Shown: piece after piece, positions 15,153 to 22,124 of the stretch | Layout: each line of letters begins with the position of its first letter | Numbering within the stretch: position 1 is the first letter of the stretch | DNA from: [Eubacterium] saphenum | Lineage (GTDB): Bacteria > Bacillota > Clostridia > Lachnospirales > Anaerotignaceae | Direction: 5' to 3' | NCBI GenBank assembly: GCA_004557645.1 | Contig: SFGI01000038.1 | Location: 1 to 22,920 of the forward strand | DNA: 22,920 bases | The notes under the pieces: generated by a model | What the model was told of the DNA's origin: nothing | Database searches by the model: none | The model's input: only the letters and a program-made list of their open reading frames with translations | Position numbers and translations under genes: made by a program

Positions 15153-16691
15153 ATGAATCAAGAAATGATCCTCATTCTGGACTTCGGCGGCCAGTATAAC
15201 CAGCTGATCGCCCGCCGTGTCAGAGAACACCACGTATACTGCGAGATCATGCCCTGGAAAAAATCCTTAGAAGAGATCAAGGCAAAAAACCCCAAAGGCA
15301 TCATCTTCACAGGGGGCCCCAACAGCGTTTATGAAGAAGCCTCTCCCAAGGTTGACCCTGCCCTGTTTGAACTGGGCGTGCCTGTGCTGGGCATCTGCTA
15401 TGGCTGCCAGCTGATGGCATACACACTGGGCGGCAAGGTTGGTCACGCTGCTGAGCTGAGCGAATATGGCAAAGCAGAAGTGAAATTTGATACCACAAGC
15501 AAGCTGCTGAAAGGCATCGATGCCAACGAAATCTGCTGGATGAGCCACACAGACTATGTAACCGAACTGCCCGAAGGCTTCCGTGTCATCGGTACGACAC
15601 CTACCTGCCCTGCGGCTGCCATAGAATGTGAAGCAAAAGGCTTCTATGGTGTTCAGTTCCATCCAGAAGTAAACCATACACCCAAAGGCTCTGAAATGAT
15701 CCGCAACTTCCTCTTTGAAGTCTGCGGCTGCAAGGGCGACTGGACCATGACAAACTATATCGAAGACCAGATCAAACGCATCCGCGAACAGGTGGGCGAC
15801 GGCAAGGCACTTTGTGCCCTTTCCGGCGGTGTAGACTCCAGCGTGGTTGCTGCTCTGGTTTCCAAAGCCATCGGCAAACAGCTGACCTGTGTATTCGTTG
15901 ACCATGGCCTGATGCGTAAAAACGAAGGTGACGAAGTAGAACAGATTTTCGACGGCTATTTCGATTCCCATTTTGTAAGAGCAAATGCCCAGGAACGTTT
16001 CCTTGGCAAATTGAAAGGCGTAACAGACCCCGAACAGAAACGGAAACTGATCGGTGAAGAATTTATCCGTGTATTTGAAGATGAAGCGAAGAAGATCGGC
16101 AAAGTAGATTTCCTGGTACAGGGTACCATCTATCCCGATATCATCGAAAGCGGCCTTGGCGATTCCGCAGTCATCAAATCCCACCACAACGTAGGCGGTC
16201 TGCCTTCCGTTGTTGATTTTGAAGAACTGATCGAACCCCTGCGTCTGCTGTTCAAAGATGAAGTGCGCCAGATGGGTCTGGAATTGGGTCTGCCTGAATA
16301 TCTGGTATGGAGACAGCCCTTCCCCGGTCCCGGCTTAGGCGTGCGTGTCATTGGCGAAGTAACAGAAGAAAAGGTTGCTATTTTGCAGGATGCCGATGCC
16401 ATCTTCCGGGAAGAGATCGCAAAAGCCGGTCTGGACAGAGATATCAACCAGTATTTCGCTGTTATCACTGATGTTCGTTCCGTTGGTGTTATGGGCGACT
16501 TCAGAACATATGACTATACCATCGCTCTGCGCGGCGTGACAACAACAGACTTTATGACTGCCGATTGGGCACGTATTCCCTATGACGTGCTGGATAAGGT
16601 TTCCACTCGTATCGTCAATGAAGTGAAACACGTAAACCGTATCGTTTACGATATCACTTCCAAACCACCCGCAACCATTGAATGGGAATAA
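15153..16691 (+). CDS. guaA: GMP synthase (glutamine-hydrolysing)
   Basis: Converts XMP, ATP and glutamine to GMP. The 512-residue length is normal. The N-terminal class I glutamine amidotransferase domain has ILDFGGQYNQLIARRVRE, the nucleophile C82 in GICYGCQ (usually GICYGMQ) and H170/E172 in FHPEV. The ATP pyrophosphatase domain has the PP-loop SGGVDSS (224-230). The C-terminal dimerisation domain ends in the family hallmark DITSKPPATIEWE. GGAGGG stands 5 nt before ATG 15153. It is a single-gene transcript facing away from the purine permease. Its 3' end borders the accessory region; guaA 3' ends are known insertion sites for genomic islands in several bacteria. Confidence 0.98.
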   Translation: MNQEMILILDFGGQYNQLIARRVREHHVYCEIMPWKKSLEEIKAKNPKGIIFTGGPNSVYEEASPKVDPALFELGVPVLGICYGCQLMAYTLGGKVGHAAELSEYGKAEVKFDTTSKLLKGIDANEICWMSHTDYVTELPEGFRVIGTTPTCPAAAIECEAKGFYGVQFHPEVNHTPKGSEMIRNFLFEVCGCKGDWTMTNYIEDQIKRIREQVGDGKALCALSGGVDSSVVAALVSKAIGKQLTCVFVDHGLMRKNEGDEVEQIFDGYFDSHFVRANAQERFLGKLKGVTDPEQKRKLIGEEFIRVFEDEAKKIGKVDFLVQGTIYPDIIESGLGDSAVIKSHHNVGGLPSVVDFEELIEPLRLLFKDEVRQMGLELGLPEYLVWRQPFPGPGLGVRVIGEVTEEKVAILQDADAIFREEIAKAGLDRDINQYFAVITDVRSVGVMGDFRTYDYTIALRGVTTTDFMTADWARIPYDVLDKVSTRIVNEVKHVNRIVYDITSKPPATIEWE

Positions 16692-16896
16692 TTTGAAAAA
16701 GCCGAAAAGTTCAGTAATACCAACGGTTTTCGGACTCCGCCCACCGCTTCTGATAAGGTTTTGATAAGAATCCACTCTACCGCAATTATTCTGCGTACCG
16801 AGTGGCTTGAGAGTAAAGAGTAATTGCACTTTGCTCACAAAATACCCATATTGACATTTAAGCCCGTACTGATCGGATGTCAGTACGGGCTTTTTG
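16692..16896. repeat. Probable dispersed intergenic repeat downstream of guaA
   Basis: No gene with a ribosome binding site is present. Immediately after the guaA stop codon the same frame stays open for about 43 codons, including NGFRTPPTASDKVLIRI and TEWLESKE, and the opposite strand is open as well, reading LFTLKPLGTQNNCGR and KTVGITELFGFF. I recall near-identical strings among small hypothetical proteins of many Clostridia, which suggests a repeated non-coding sequence mis-called as protein. The block ends with the strong hairpin at 16861-16891. This is recall, not a search result. Confidence 0.45.
16861..16896 (+). terminator. Intrinsic terminator, 12-bp stem, downstream of guaA
   Basis: AGCCCGTACTGA (16861-16872) pairs perfectly with TCAGTACGGGCT (16880-16891) around a 7-nt loop and continues into TTTTTGTC. 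The opposite strand also gives a workable signal for the broken gene that ends at 16909, so it may work both ways. Confidence 0.85.
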
Positions 16897-16908
16897 TCGT
16901 TTATAGGG

Positions 16909-17389
16909 TTAATTATTTTCGAACACTTTTAGTCCGAGAAATTTTTCTTCAGCAACTTTATATGCAGAAAGCTTTTCGTTCCATTCGTTCCTAATTTTAG
17001 CTTTTTTGAGAACTTCTTCTAATGAATAATCATCAAAGTAGTCGATTTTCTCATCGCTGAAATAGCGTTTACAATAGTCTTCAAATATAGCCTTAATCAT
17101 ATCAGTTGTTCGACCTTCTTCATCATATTCATAAGGTCGATCGTCAATGATTTTAAAAAGATCATCTCGTAAATAAAGCAAATCTGTTGGTATATCATAA
17201 TCGACTATTTCACCATCAATTTCAATAGGGACAGGTTTTGTGTTAATACCGTTTTGCTCAAGTTTATAACAAAAATATGAAAACAGACTCTCTGCACAAA
17301 CGGATGAATAATTATATGAACATACACTCTTATAAGCTGATAGAAAAGCTGTTAATGCAGTCCGCTCCTTTTTAGTAAGATATTTTGCA
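16909..17389 (-). pseudogene. 3' part of a membrane-anchored unknown gene split by IS21
   Basis: The frame runs from the insertion site to TAA at 16909 and begins DAKYLTKKERTALTAFLSAY. It has no own start with a ribosome binding site; a TTG at 17181 is a poor candidate. Joining the 5' part at 19859-20082 with this part, counting the 5-bp target duplication once, gives 705 nt, exactly 235 codons in frame. This portion is soluble, rich in charged and aromatic residues (YFDDYSLEEVL, KIDYF) and has several cysteines. I do not recognise a named domain. It was probably the main cytoplasmic domain of the intact protein. Confidence 0.85.
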
Positions 17390-17394
17390 TCATG
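17390..17394. repeat. Target site duplication, left copy
   Basis: TCATG directly precedes the TGTAA terminus of the IS21-family element and recurs at 19859-19863. Five bp is in the range usual for IS21 (4-8). Confidence 0.85.
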
Positions 17395-17457
17395 TGTAAT
17401 CGGTCAAGTAAAATACACATTTTTTCGCCACAAAGTGCACACTTGTTCGGCATTAAT

Positions 17458-18204
17458 TTAGCCAGTGATAGATTTGTGGTGTTCTAAGCGATAGCTGTTG
17501 CCAGTCATATTGATTATCTCGCAGTGATGAACGAGCCGATCAAGAATTGCCGTTGTAATCGTTGCATCGCCTAGAAAATCAGCCCATTCATCGAATCCTT
17601 TATTGGATGTAATGATTAATGATATCTTCTCCGACATAGCTGATACGAAGGTAAAGAATAGATTTGCTTCCGCCGGAGTAAGTGGCATAAATCCCACTTC
17701 ATCGACAATGATGAGCGTCGCCTTTTTCAGATATTTCAGTCTTCGCTTGCTGCTACCTGAGATTTCGGACGTTTTTAGTAACTTCATCAAATTGTCCAAC
17801 GTTTCAAACGCGACCGTATATCCAAGATCCAGACCTTTAACTGCCAGCGATAATGCCAGATGCGTTTTACCCACACCCGGAGGCCCAAGAAAACAGATAT
17901 TGTAGGCTTGTTCAACCCAGGTCATATCGCTGAGCCTGAGCATTTGCTCCTTGGAGACACTTCGCTGGAATCCGAAGTCGAATTGCTCAATTGTCTTTTC
18001 ATAGGGCAGTTTAGCATTCCGTCTTCGTAATCGGTTCTGCTTTTCTGTACGGAGTTTTGATTCTTCCTGTAGAAACAGTTCGATACATTCTAAAGGAGTA
18101 AGCTTGTTCTTGCCTCTGTAGAGTTCATCAAAATCAACAGACTGCAGTCTGAGATCTGCAATTAAGCTGTTGATGCGTTCAGTAGGTGTCTGCAAGTTTT
18201 TCAC
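17458..18204 (-). CDS. istB: IS21-family helper ATPase IstB
   Basis: An AAA+ ATPase related to DnaC that selects target DNA and stimulates the IstA transposase. The 248-residue protein has Walker A GPPGVGKTHLAL (K113), Walker B LIIVDEVGF (about 165-172) and the sensor-like TSNKGFDEW, all typical of IstB. The start is GTG at 18204, inside the last codons of istA (26-nt overlap), so translation is probably coupled. No frameshift or stop is seen. Confidence 0.95.
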   Translation of the reverse strand: MKNLQTPTERINSLIADLRLQSVDFDELYRGKNKLTPLECIELFLQEESKLRTEKQNRLRRRNAKLPYEKTIEQFDFGFQRSVSKEQMLRLSDMTWVEQAYNICFLGPPGVGKTHLALSLAVKGLDLGYTVAFETLDNLMKLLKTSEISGSSKRRLKYLKKATLIIVDEVGFMPLTPAEANLFFTFVSAMSEKISLIITSNKGFDEWADFLGDATITTAILDRLVHHCEIINMTGNSYRLEHHKSITG

Positions 18205-19711
18205 CTACTTTCGTATATACATCAAGAGGTCTCTTCTCTGTAGAGATATGATATTTGGCATCGTTTACAGGAATGACATTCACATTGAATTCCGGCTCTG
18301 GCAATTCAGATACAGCATGCTGATGTTCTAGGTAGTCCCTTACTGTATTGGCACTGTACAGACGGCTTCTGGTGCAGAACTCTATCGCATTCAGACAGTT
18401 ATCTATGCCATAGATATCAAGAAGTGTTTCAATGAACCTAAACTGATCCCGGGCATAGCGGGTCTTTTCTGCACGAATGCCTTCCAGGAACTCTGTTGCC
18501 TGGTATGAAAGCCTTTTGTCCAGATCATTCTGGATTTTATCTACTGCAGAGGTTTTGTTGCGTTTGTGGTCGGTATTCTGCACGAGCTGCCCTCTGCCGG
18601 AATGGATTCGGTGCTCGCATATTTCGTTCCCTTCCGGCGTAGAAATATGCAGAATGCCATCGATTGGTTCAATGCAGACTTCCTTGTAGTTATTGTATGT
18701 ATTGAATGGCACGGAGTATCGATTACTGTCGTAGATGATGGTGTTATCTTTACGTACAGTTCGGCAGAGTTTCGTTTCCGGGAGCCGCACACCGCTGTAC
18801 AGAGGTCTTAGAGTTTCTCGTTCCTCTTTAAAGACTTCTGACGGTATGCGTTTAGTAGTTCCATGAACTTTTGCATTACCGGTTCTTTCAAGCCATTTAA
18901 GACAGCAGGCATTAAGTATCTCATCGCTTATGTATATGCGATTTGCAAGAAAGTTGCCTTTGATATACTTAACGGTATTTTCGATCTTACCTTTGCTTTC
19001 GGGATCCGCTCCTCGGCACATGTATATGCTCATGCTGCATTCCTGGCGGAACTTTTCGAATTCATAGGTATAGATAATATCGCCAATATTTTCACTTACA
19101 CATACGATGCTGGCCTGGTCGAATACCATCTCTCTTGGCATTCCGCCGAAGTAGCTAAAGCATCTGTAACAAGATCTGACAAGATCCGATGCGGTAAATG
19201 GCCTGCTTTGCATTTCAGCGTATTTGTATCTGGAATGCGATAACAAAAACGCGGCACAATAGACCTTGGTGTATCCTCCGGCAGAATTCTTAAGATGAAT
19301 TTCCCCGAAGTCCACCTGTACCTGCTTGCCCATTGGAAGTTCCGGTACGGCTTCATATGTCCGTGGATTCTTGTGTTTTCGAATATTGTGTTCTTCTCTG
19401 AGATCCCGGACATAGCGAGAAACTGTCCGTTCAGAGAAATCCTCATCATAGTTTTCCTTCAGCCAGTCAAGTATCTGAGCTGATGAGATAGATGGATAAT
19501 CGTTTAGCCATCCGAGTATCGCGTCGCGGTATTCGTCGAGTGCCTGCTTGCGGCGCACTTCGGACTTCATGGCTTCATATTCATCAACGGCCATATCCCA
19601 GTATCGGTCTACCGTCCTACGGTTGATGTCTAACTGCCGTGCCACTGCAGCTTTCTTGAAGCCCTGGTCCTTAAGCTGTTTTATTGCATTGTACACAGAG
19701 TATCCTTTCAT
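18179..19711 (-). CDS. istA: IS21-family transposase IstA
   Basis: The DDE transposase of the element, 510 residues. Residues 1-110 hold helix-turn-helix DNA-binding segments (KKAAVARQLDINRRTVDRYW). The catalytic core has D134 in VQVDFGEIH, D198 in MVFDQ and E244 in ESKGKIE, the usual IS21 spacing. A C-terminal beta-rich region follows. GGAGG lies 9 nt upstream of ATG 19711. It overlaps istB at its 3' end. The gene appears intact. Confidence 0.95.
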   Translation of the reverse strand: MKGYSVYNAIKQLKDQGFKKAAVARQLDINRRTVDRYWDMAVDEYEAMKSEVRRKQALDEYRDAILGWLNDYPSISSAQILDWLKENYDEDFSERTVSRYVRDLREEHNIRKHKNPRTYEAVPELPMGKQVQVDFGEIHLKNSAGGYTKVYCAAFLLSHSRYKYAEMQSRPFTASDLVRSCYRCFSYFGGMPREMVFDQASIVCVSENIGDIIYTYEFEKFRQECSMSIYMCRGADPESKGKIENTVKYIKGNFLANRIYISDEILNACCLKWLERTGNAKVHGTTKRIPSEVFKEERETLRPLYSGVRLPETKLCRTVRKDNTIIYDSNRYSVPFNTYNNYKEVCIEPIDGILHISTPEGNEICEHRIHSGRGQLVQNTDHKRNKTSAVDKIQNDLDKRLSYQATEFLEGIRAEKTRYARDQFRFIETLLDIYGIDNCLNAIEFCTRSRLYSANTVRDYLEHQHAVSELPEPEFNVNVIPVNDAKYHISTEKRPLDVYTKVGEKLADTY

Positions 19712-19766
19712 TTTCGCCGTCCTCCATCATCTAGATAATTAATTTTATCAAGATGGCAGTGGAGAT

Positions 19767-19840
19767 GTGCACTTTGTGGCGAAGAACTGTGCAGTTTGTG
19801 GCGAGAATCTGCGCAGTTCTAATGGCGATAATCTGTGCAC
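19767..19840. repeat. Right-end IstA-binding repeat series of the IS21 element
   Basis: Four copies of a GTGCACTTTGTGGCGA-like unit start at 19767, 19789, 19811 and 19835. The third copy (GCGCAGTTCTAATGGCGA) is diverged and the fourth is cut short by the terminal repeat. Confidence 0.75.
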
Positions 19841-19858
19841 TTTATGTTACCATTTACA

Positions 19859-19863
19859 TCATG
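19859..19863. repeat. Target site duplication, right copy
   Basis: TCATG directly follows the ...TTTACA right terminus of the IS21 element and matches 17390-17394. Confidence 0.85.
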
Positions 19864-20082
19864 TGCTTTAGAAGTCTCTTCGAGAATTTTGTAGTTTTTC
19901 CAAGAACGCTGTTCGGAAATAATTCGTTTCATTGGAAACAAGACATTTAATCTTAGTGCATTTCGGTTACCTTTTTTGAAATAGGCTGCAGAAATCCACC
20001 ACGAAATCAATCCCGACAAAAGTACGGTTACTAAAGTGAATATATGCTCACAAGTGAACAACCAAGCAAAGAATGCTCCCAT
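19859..20082 (-). pseudogene. 5' part of a membrane-anchored unknown gene split by IS21
   Basis: Starts at ATG 20082 with AAGGAGG 7 nt upstream, 16 nt behind the stop codon of the Xre gene, so it is the second gene of an Xre operon. The N-terminus is a hydrophobic segment (residues about 2-33, including TLVTVLLSGLISWWISAAYF) followed by a basic stretch (KKGNRNALR), as in a membrane anchor with the rest in the cytoplasm. The frame reaches ETSKAHD and then enters IS21. The intact protein would be 234 residues with its second part at 16909-17389. I cannot name the family. Its place beside the regulator and integrase suggests an element-specific role, which is inference. Confidence 0.85.
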
Positions 20083-20098
20083 TTATAATCCTCCTTGA

Positions 20099-20626
20099 TT
20101 AGTCAATCAACTTGTCATTGAAGGCTTCTAGAATAGCATCGCTCAATTCTTGTGACGGAACCTTCGCCCAAATCTGTGTGGTGTCCTCTGCCGGGAATGT
20201 ATAACGCCAACGGTCATACTGGTCTTTGCTGATCTCGCCCTTTCTGAGCTTTTCAGATTGGTCAGCCCATGCGGAAAGCATTTTGAAAATGGACTCGTCC
20301 ATTGTGCGCTTGCTGCCATCAAAGACGATATGTACCTCGTCTCCCTGCTTTTCAGCTCTCACACCATGAATGTCCTCGATAGCGAAAAGAGTATGGATAA
20401 AGCCCAGATCGCTGTCAATGTCGGGGATATTCAGAGCCAAAGGAGAAACCTCCAGAACATTCGCAAGAGCTTTTACCAAATCTTCCTTGGGTGTTCTGGA
20501 GCCGGACTCATACTGAGCCATACGAATATCAGCGGTCTTTTGGGGAAATCCCACGGCTTGACCGAGCCACTTCTGCGTCATGCCACGCAGGTTGCGTATA
20601 AAACGGATTCTTTCACCGATTGCCAT
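20099..20626 (-). CDS. Xre-family helix-turn-helix regulator of the integrative element
   Basis: 175 residues. Residues 1-70 form a lambda-repressor-type HTH (IGERIRFIRNLRGMTQKWLG, then the recognition region and YESGSRTPKEDLVKALANVL). The C-terminal part (DESIFKMLSAWADQSEKLR, KDQYDRWRY) is an unnamed extension that I associate with Xre proteins of Lachnospiraceae mobile elements. ATG 20626 has GGGAGAG 6 nt upstream; an upstream in-frame ATG at 20680 overlaps the promoter and is rejected. It is divergent from the excisionase/integrase genes and probably represses both directions through GTTTAR-type sites in the gap. Confidence 0.9.
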   Translation of the reverse strand: MAIGERIRFIRNLRGMTQKWLGQAVGFPQKTADIRMAQYESGSRTPKEDLVKALANVLEVSPLALNIPDIDSDLGFIHTLFAIEDIHGVRAEKQGDEVHIVFDGSKRTMDESIFKMLSAWADQSEKLRKGEISKDQYDRWRYTFPAEDTTQIWAKVPSQELSDAILEAFNDKLID

Positions 20627-20657
20627 AGTTTTCTCTCCCTTTCGGATTGTTGTCATT

Positions 20658-20687
20658 AGTATAACATAAATGTTTAGCACTTGTCAA
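20658..20687 (-). promoter_or_regulatory. Promoter of the Xre operon
   Basis: On the minus strand TTGACA (20687-20682), 18 bp, TATACT (20663-20658). TGTTTAG at 20671-20677 sits inside the spacer, a likely repressor contact. Confidence 0.75.
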
Positions 20688-20729
20688 GATAACCTAAACA
20701 AAAATATTTAATATTTTCTCTGAAACCTC

Positions 20730-20758
20730 TTGACATAACGGAATTTGTTTAGTATAAT
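20730..20758 (+). promoter_or_regulatory. Consensus promoter of the excisionase/integrase operon
   Basis: TTGACA (20730-20735), 17 bp, TATAAT (20753-20758), a perfect consensus promoter. TGTTTAG (20746-20752) abuts the -10, which suggests repression by a bound regulator. Confidence 0.85.
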
Positions 20759-20767
20759 GATGTCGTA

Positions 20768-20791
20768 AACTTAAACGGATATGTTTAAGTT
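20768..20791. promoter_or_regulatory. Operator palindrome downstream of the integrase promoter
   Basis: AACTTAAAC (20768-20776) and GTTTAAGTT (20783-20791) form a perfect 9-bp inverted repeat with a 6-bp centre, starting 10 bp after the -10 box. Related half-sites TGTTTAG (20671), CTAAACA (20694) and TGTTTAG (20746) occur in the same gap. Confidence 0.65.
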
Positions 20792-20888
20792 AGAGAACAA
20801 AACTCTAACACACATATCGTTGAAGGTTTATCCGCCCGGGCAAATCGGATGGCGGCCAGAAAGTATTCCGACACAAAACAAGGAATAT
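20789..20888 (+). other. Structured leader of the excisionase gene
   Basis: About 150 nt separate the predicted start from the excisionase ATG, with three successive inverted repeats: GTTAGAG/CTCTAAC (20789-20809, perfect), a GC-rich block around 20830-20855 where ATCCG/CGGAT and CCGCC/GGCGG compete for the same bases, and TATTCC/GGAATA (20864-20887). No U tail follows, so these are not plain terminators. Confidence 0.45.
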
Positions 20889-20918
20889 TATACCCAAAAA
20901 TCAAAAAGGAGGAATTGA

Positions 20919-21119
20919 ATGGAAAAGAAATTCATCAGAGTGGACGAAGTTGCAAGGGTGCTGGAGATTTCAGAATCCCACGCATACAAGCTTATGCGTA
21001 AGCTCAACCGAGAGTTGGAGGCGAAAGGTTATATCACCGTTGCAGGACGAGTAAACCGTCAGTATTTCAATGAAAGGCTCTACGGAGCAGAAAGGAGTGA
21101 AGAAAATGCCGGCCTATAA
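20919..21119 (+). CDS. Small helix-turn-helix protein, probable excisionase
   Basis: 66 residues. The sequence EVARVLEISESHAYKLMRKL is a winged-helix/MerR-like HTH of the excisionase type, followed by a wing (GYITVAGRVNRQYF). Excisionases bend the attachment site and steer the integrase toward excision. GGAGG lies 6 nt before ATG 20919. Its end overlaps the integrase start by 14 nt, so the two are translated together. A transcription regulator role is the alternative. Confidence 0.8.
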   Translation: MEKKFIRVDEVARVLEISESHAYKLMRKLNRELEAKGYITVAGRVNRQYFNERLYGAERSEENAGL

Positions 21120-22020
21120 GAACAAGGACAACGGTTCGTGGTATGTGGTAACGCAGTACACGGATTGGACAGGAGAACGCAAGCCGAAATGCAAACGAGG
21201 GTTTGCCACCCGCCGTGAGGCTCTGGAATGGGAGCAGAAGTTCCAGCAGCAGAACGCCGGGGATCTGGATATGAGCTTTGAAGCCTTTGTAGAGATTTAC
21301 ACTACCGATCTCAAAGCAAGGCTGAAAGAAAGCACTTGGCAGACCAAGGAGCACATCATCCAGACGAAGATCGTCCCGTACTTCGGCAAGCGCAAGATCA
21401 ACGAGATCACTACAAAGGATGTGATTGCGTGGCAGAACGAGCTACTTGCCTACCGTGACGAAAAACACAAGCCCTATTCCCAAAGCTACCTCAAAACGCT
21501 CCACAATCAGCTCTCAGCCATCTTCAACCACGCTGTCAGGTTCTATGATCTCCGTTCCAATCCGGCAGCAAAAGCCGGTAATATGGGTAACGAGGAACGC
21601 AAAGAAATGCTGTTCTGGACGAAAGAGGAATATCAGAAATTTGCGGAAGAAATGATGGACAAACCTGTTTCCTATTACGCATTTCAAATGCTTTACTGGA
21701 CGGGCATTCGTGAGGGAGAGCTGCTGGCTCTGACCCCGGCAGATTTCGATTTTGAGCGTGGGACGGTCAAAATCAGCAAGACCTATCAGAGATTGAAAGG
21801 AAAGGATGTGATAACCTCTCCCAAGACTAAGAAAAGCAACCGTACTATTCAAATGCCGGATTTTCTCTGTGAGGAAATGCAGGAGTTCTTCAAGATGCAG
21901 TACGGGCTGAAAAAGAAAGACCGTATCTTCACCATCAACAAGAGCTATCTGCACAGGGAAATGGACAGAGGGGCAGAAGCCGCAGGGGTCAAGCGTATCA
22001 GAATCCACGATTTGAGACAC
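21106..22020 (+). pseudogene. Tyrosine recombinase (integrase), C-terminus lost
   Basis: The start is ATG 21106 (AAAGGAG upstream). Residues 1-50 resemble the AP2-like arm-binding domain (NGSWYVVTQYTDWTGERK), about 55-160 the SAM-like core-binding domain, and the catalytic domain follows with R202 (TGIREGELLAL), K240 (TSPKTKK) and HDLRH (301-305). After HDLRH the family normally continues for roughly 70-90 residues with a GH motif and the nucleophilic tyrosine. Here the frame reads PYVKHTTKKYNSEKQ, low-complexity sequence, and stops at 22152 after crossing the terminator of the next gene. With no nucleophile it should be inactive. The break coincides with the start of serine recombinase DNA, so insertion of another element is the simplest cause. 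Confidence 0.85.
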
Positions 22021-22065
22021 CCGTATGTCAAGCACACGACAAAAAAATATAATTCTGAAAAGCAG

Positions 22066-22106
22066 AAAACCCAAGCTACCAAGATAGATTTGATAGCCTG
22101 GGTTTT
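22066..22106 (-). terminator. Intrinsic terminator of the serine recombinase gene
   Basis: In minus-strand RNA, 17 bases (22106-22090) pair with 22082-22066 using only Watson-Crick and two G-U pairs around a 7-nt loop. The stem is bounded by AAAA and TTTT. It lies about 20 nt behind the stop codon at 22125. Confidence 0.8.
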
Positions 22107-22124
22107 CCGTTTTTGTACCTTCAA

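Larger units (their letters stand above)
17395..19858. mobile_element. Complete IS21-family insertion sequence (2464 bp)
   Basis: The left end starts TGTAATCGGT and the reverse complement of the right end starts TGTAAATGGT. The first 36 positions of both ends align with clear similarity, including TCGCCA at 31-36, and the element has the TG...CA termini of the family. It is flanked by TCATG on both sides and carries intact istA and istB. Internal end repeats of the type GTGCACTTTGTGGCGA occur once near the left end (17425-17440) and in a 22/22/24-nt series near the right end (19767-19840), probably IstA binding sites. Both genes are intact, so the copy may be active. Confidence 0.93.
16897..22020. 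mobile_element. Remnant of an integrative element next to guaA
   Basis: An Xre regulator and a membrane-anchored unknown gene point left, and an excisionase-like gene and a tyrosine integrase point right, from one operator region. This is a common end-of-element cassette in Firmicutes integrative elements. The left end lies between guaA and 16909. The right end and any matching attachment repeat are outside the window. The element is damaged by an IS21 insertion and by loss of the integrase C-terminus. The exact boundary is inferred. Confidence 0.5.

Noticed and set aside
16335..16838. A 167-codon minus-strand frame crossing the end of guaA
   Set aside because: Its first part lies in the suspected dispersed repeat and the rest is antisense to guaA; no ribosome binding site.
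17182..17389. A separate small gene upstream of the TTG at 17181
   Set aside because: The frame continues without a stop to the IS21 junction and matches the 5' fragment on the other side in frame, so it is part of the split gene.
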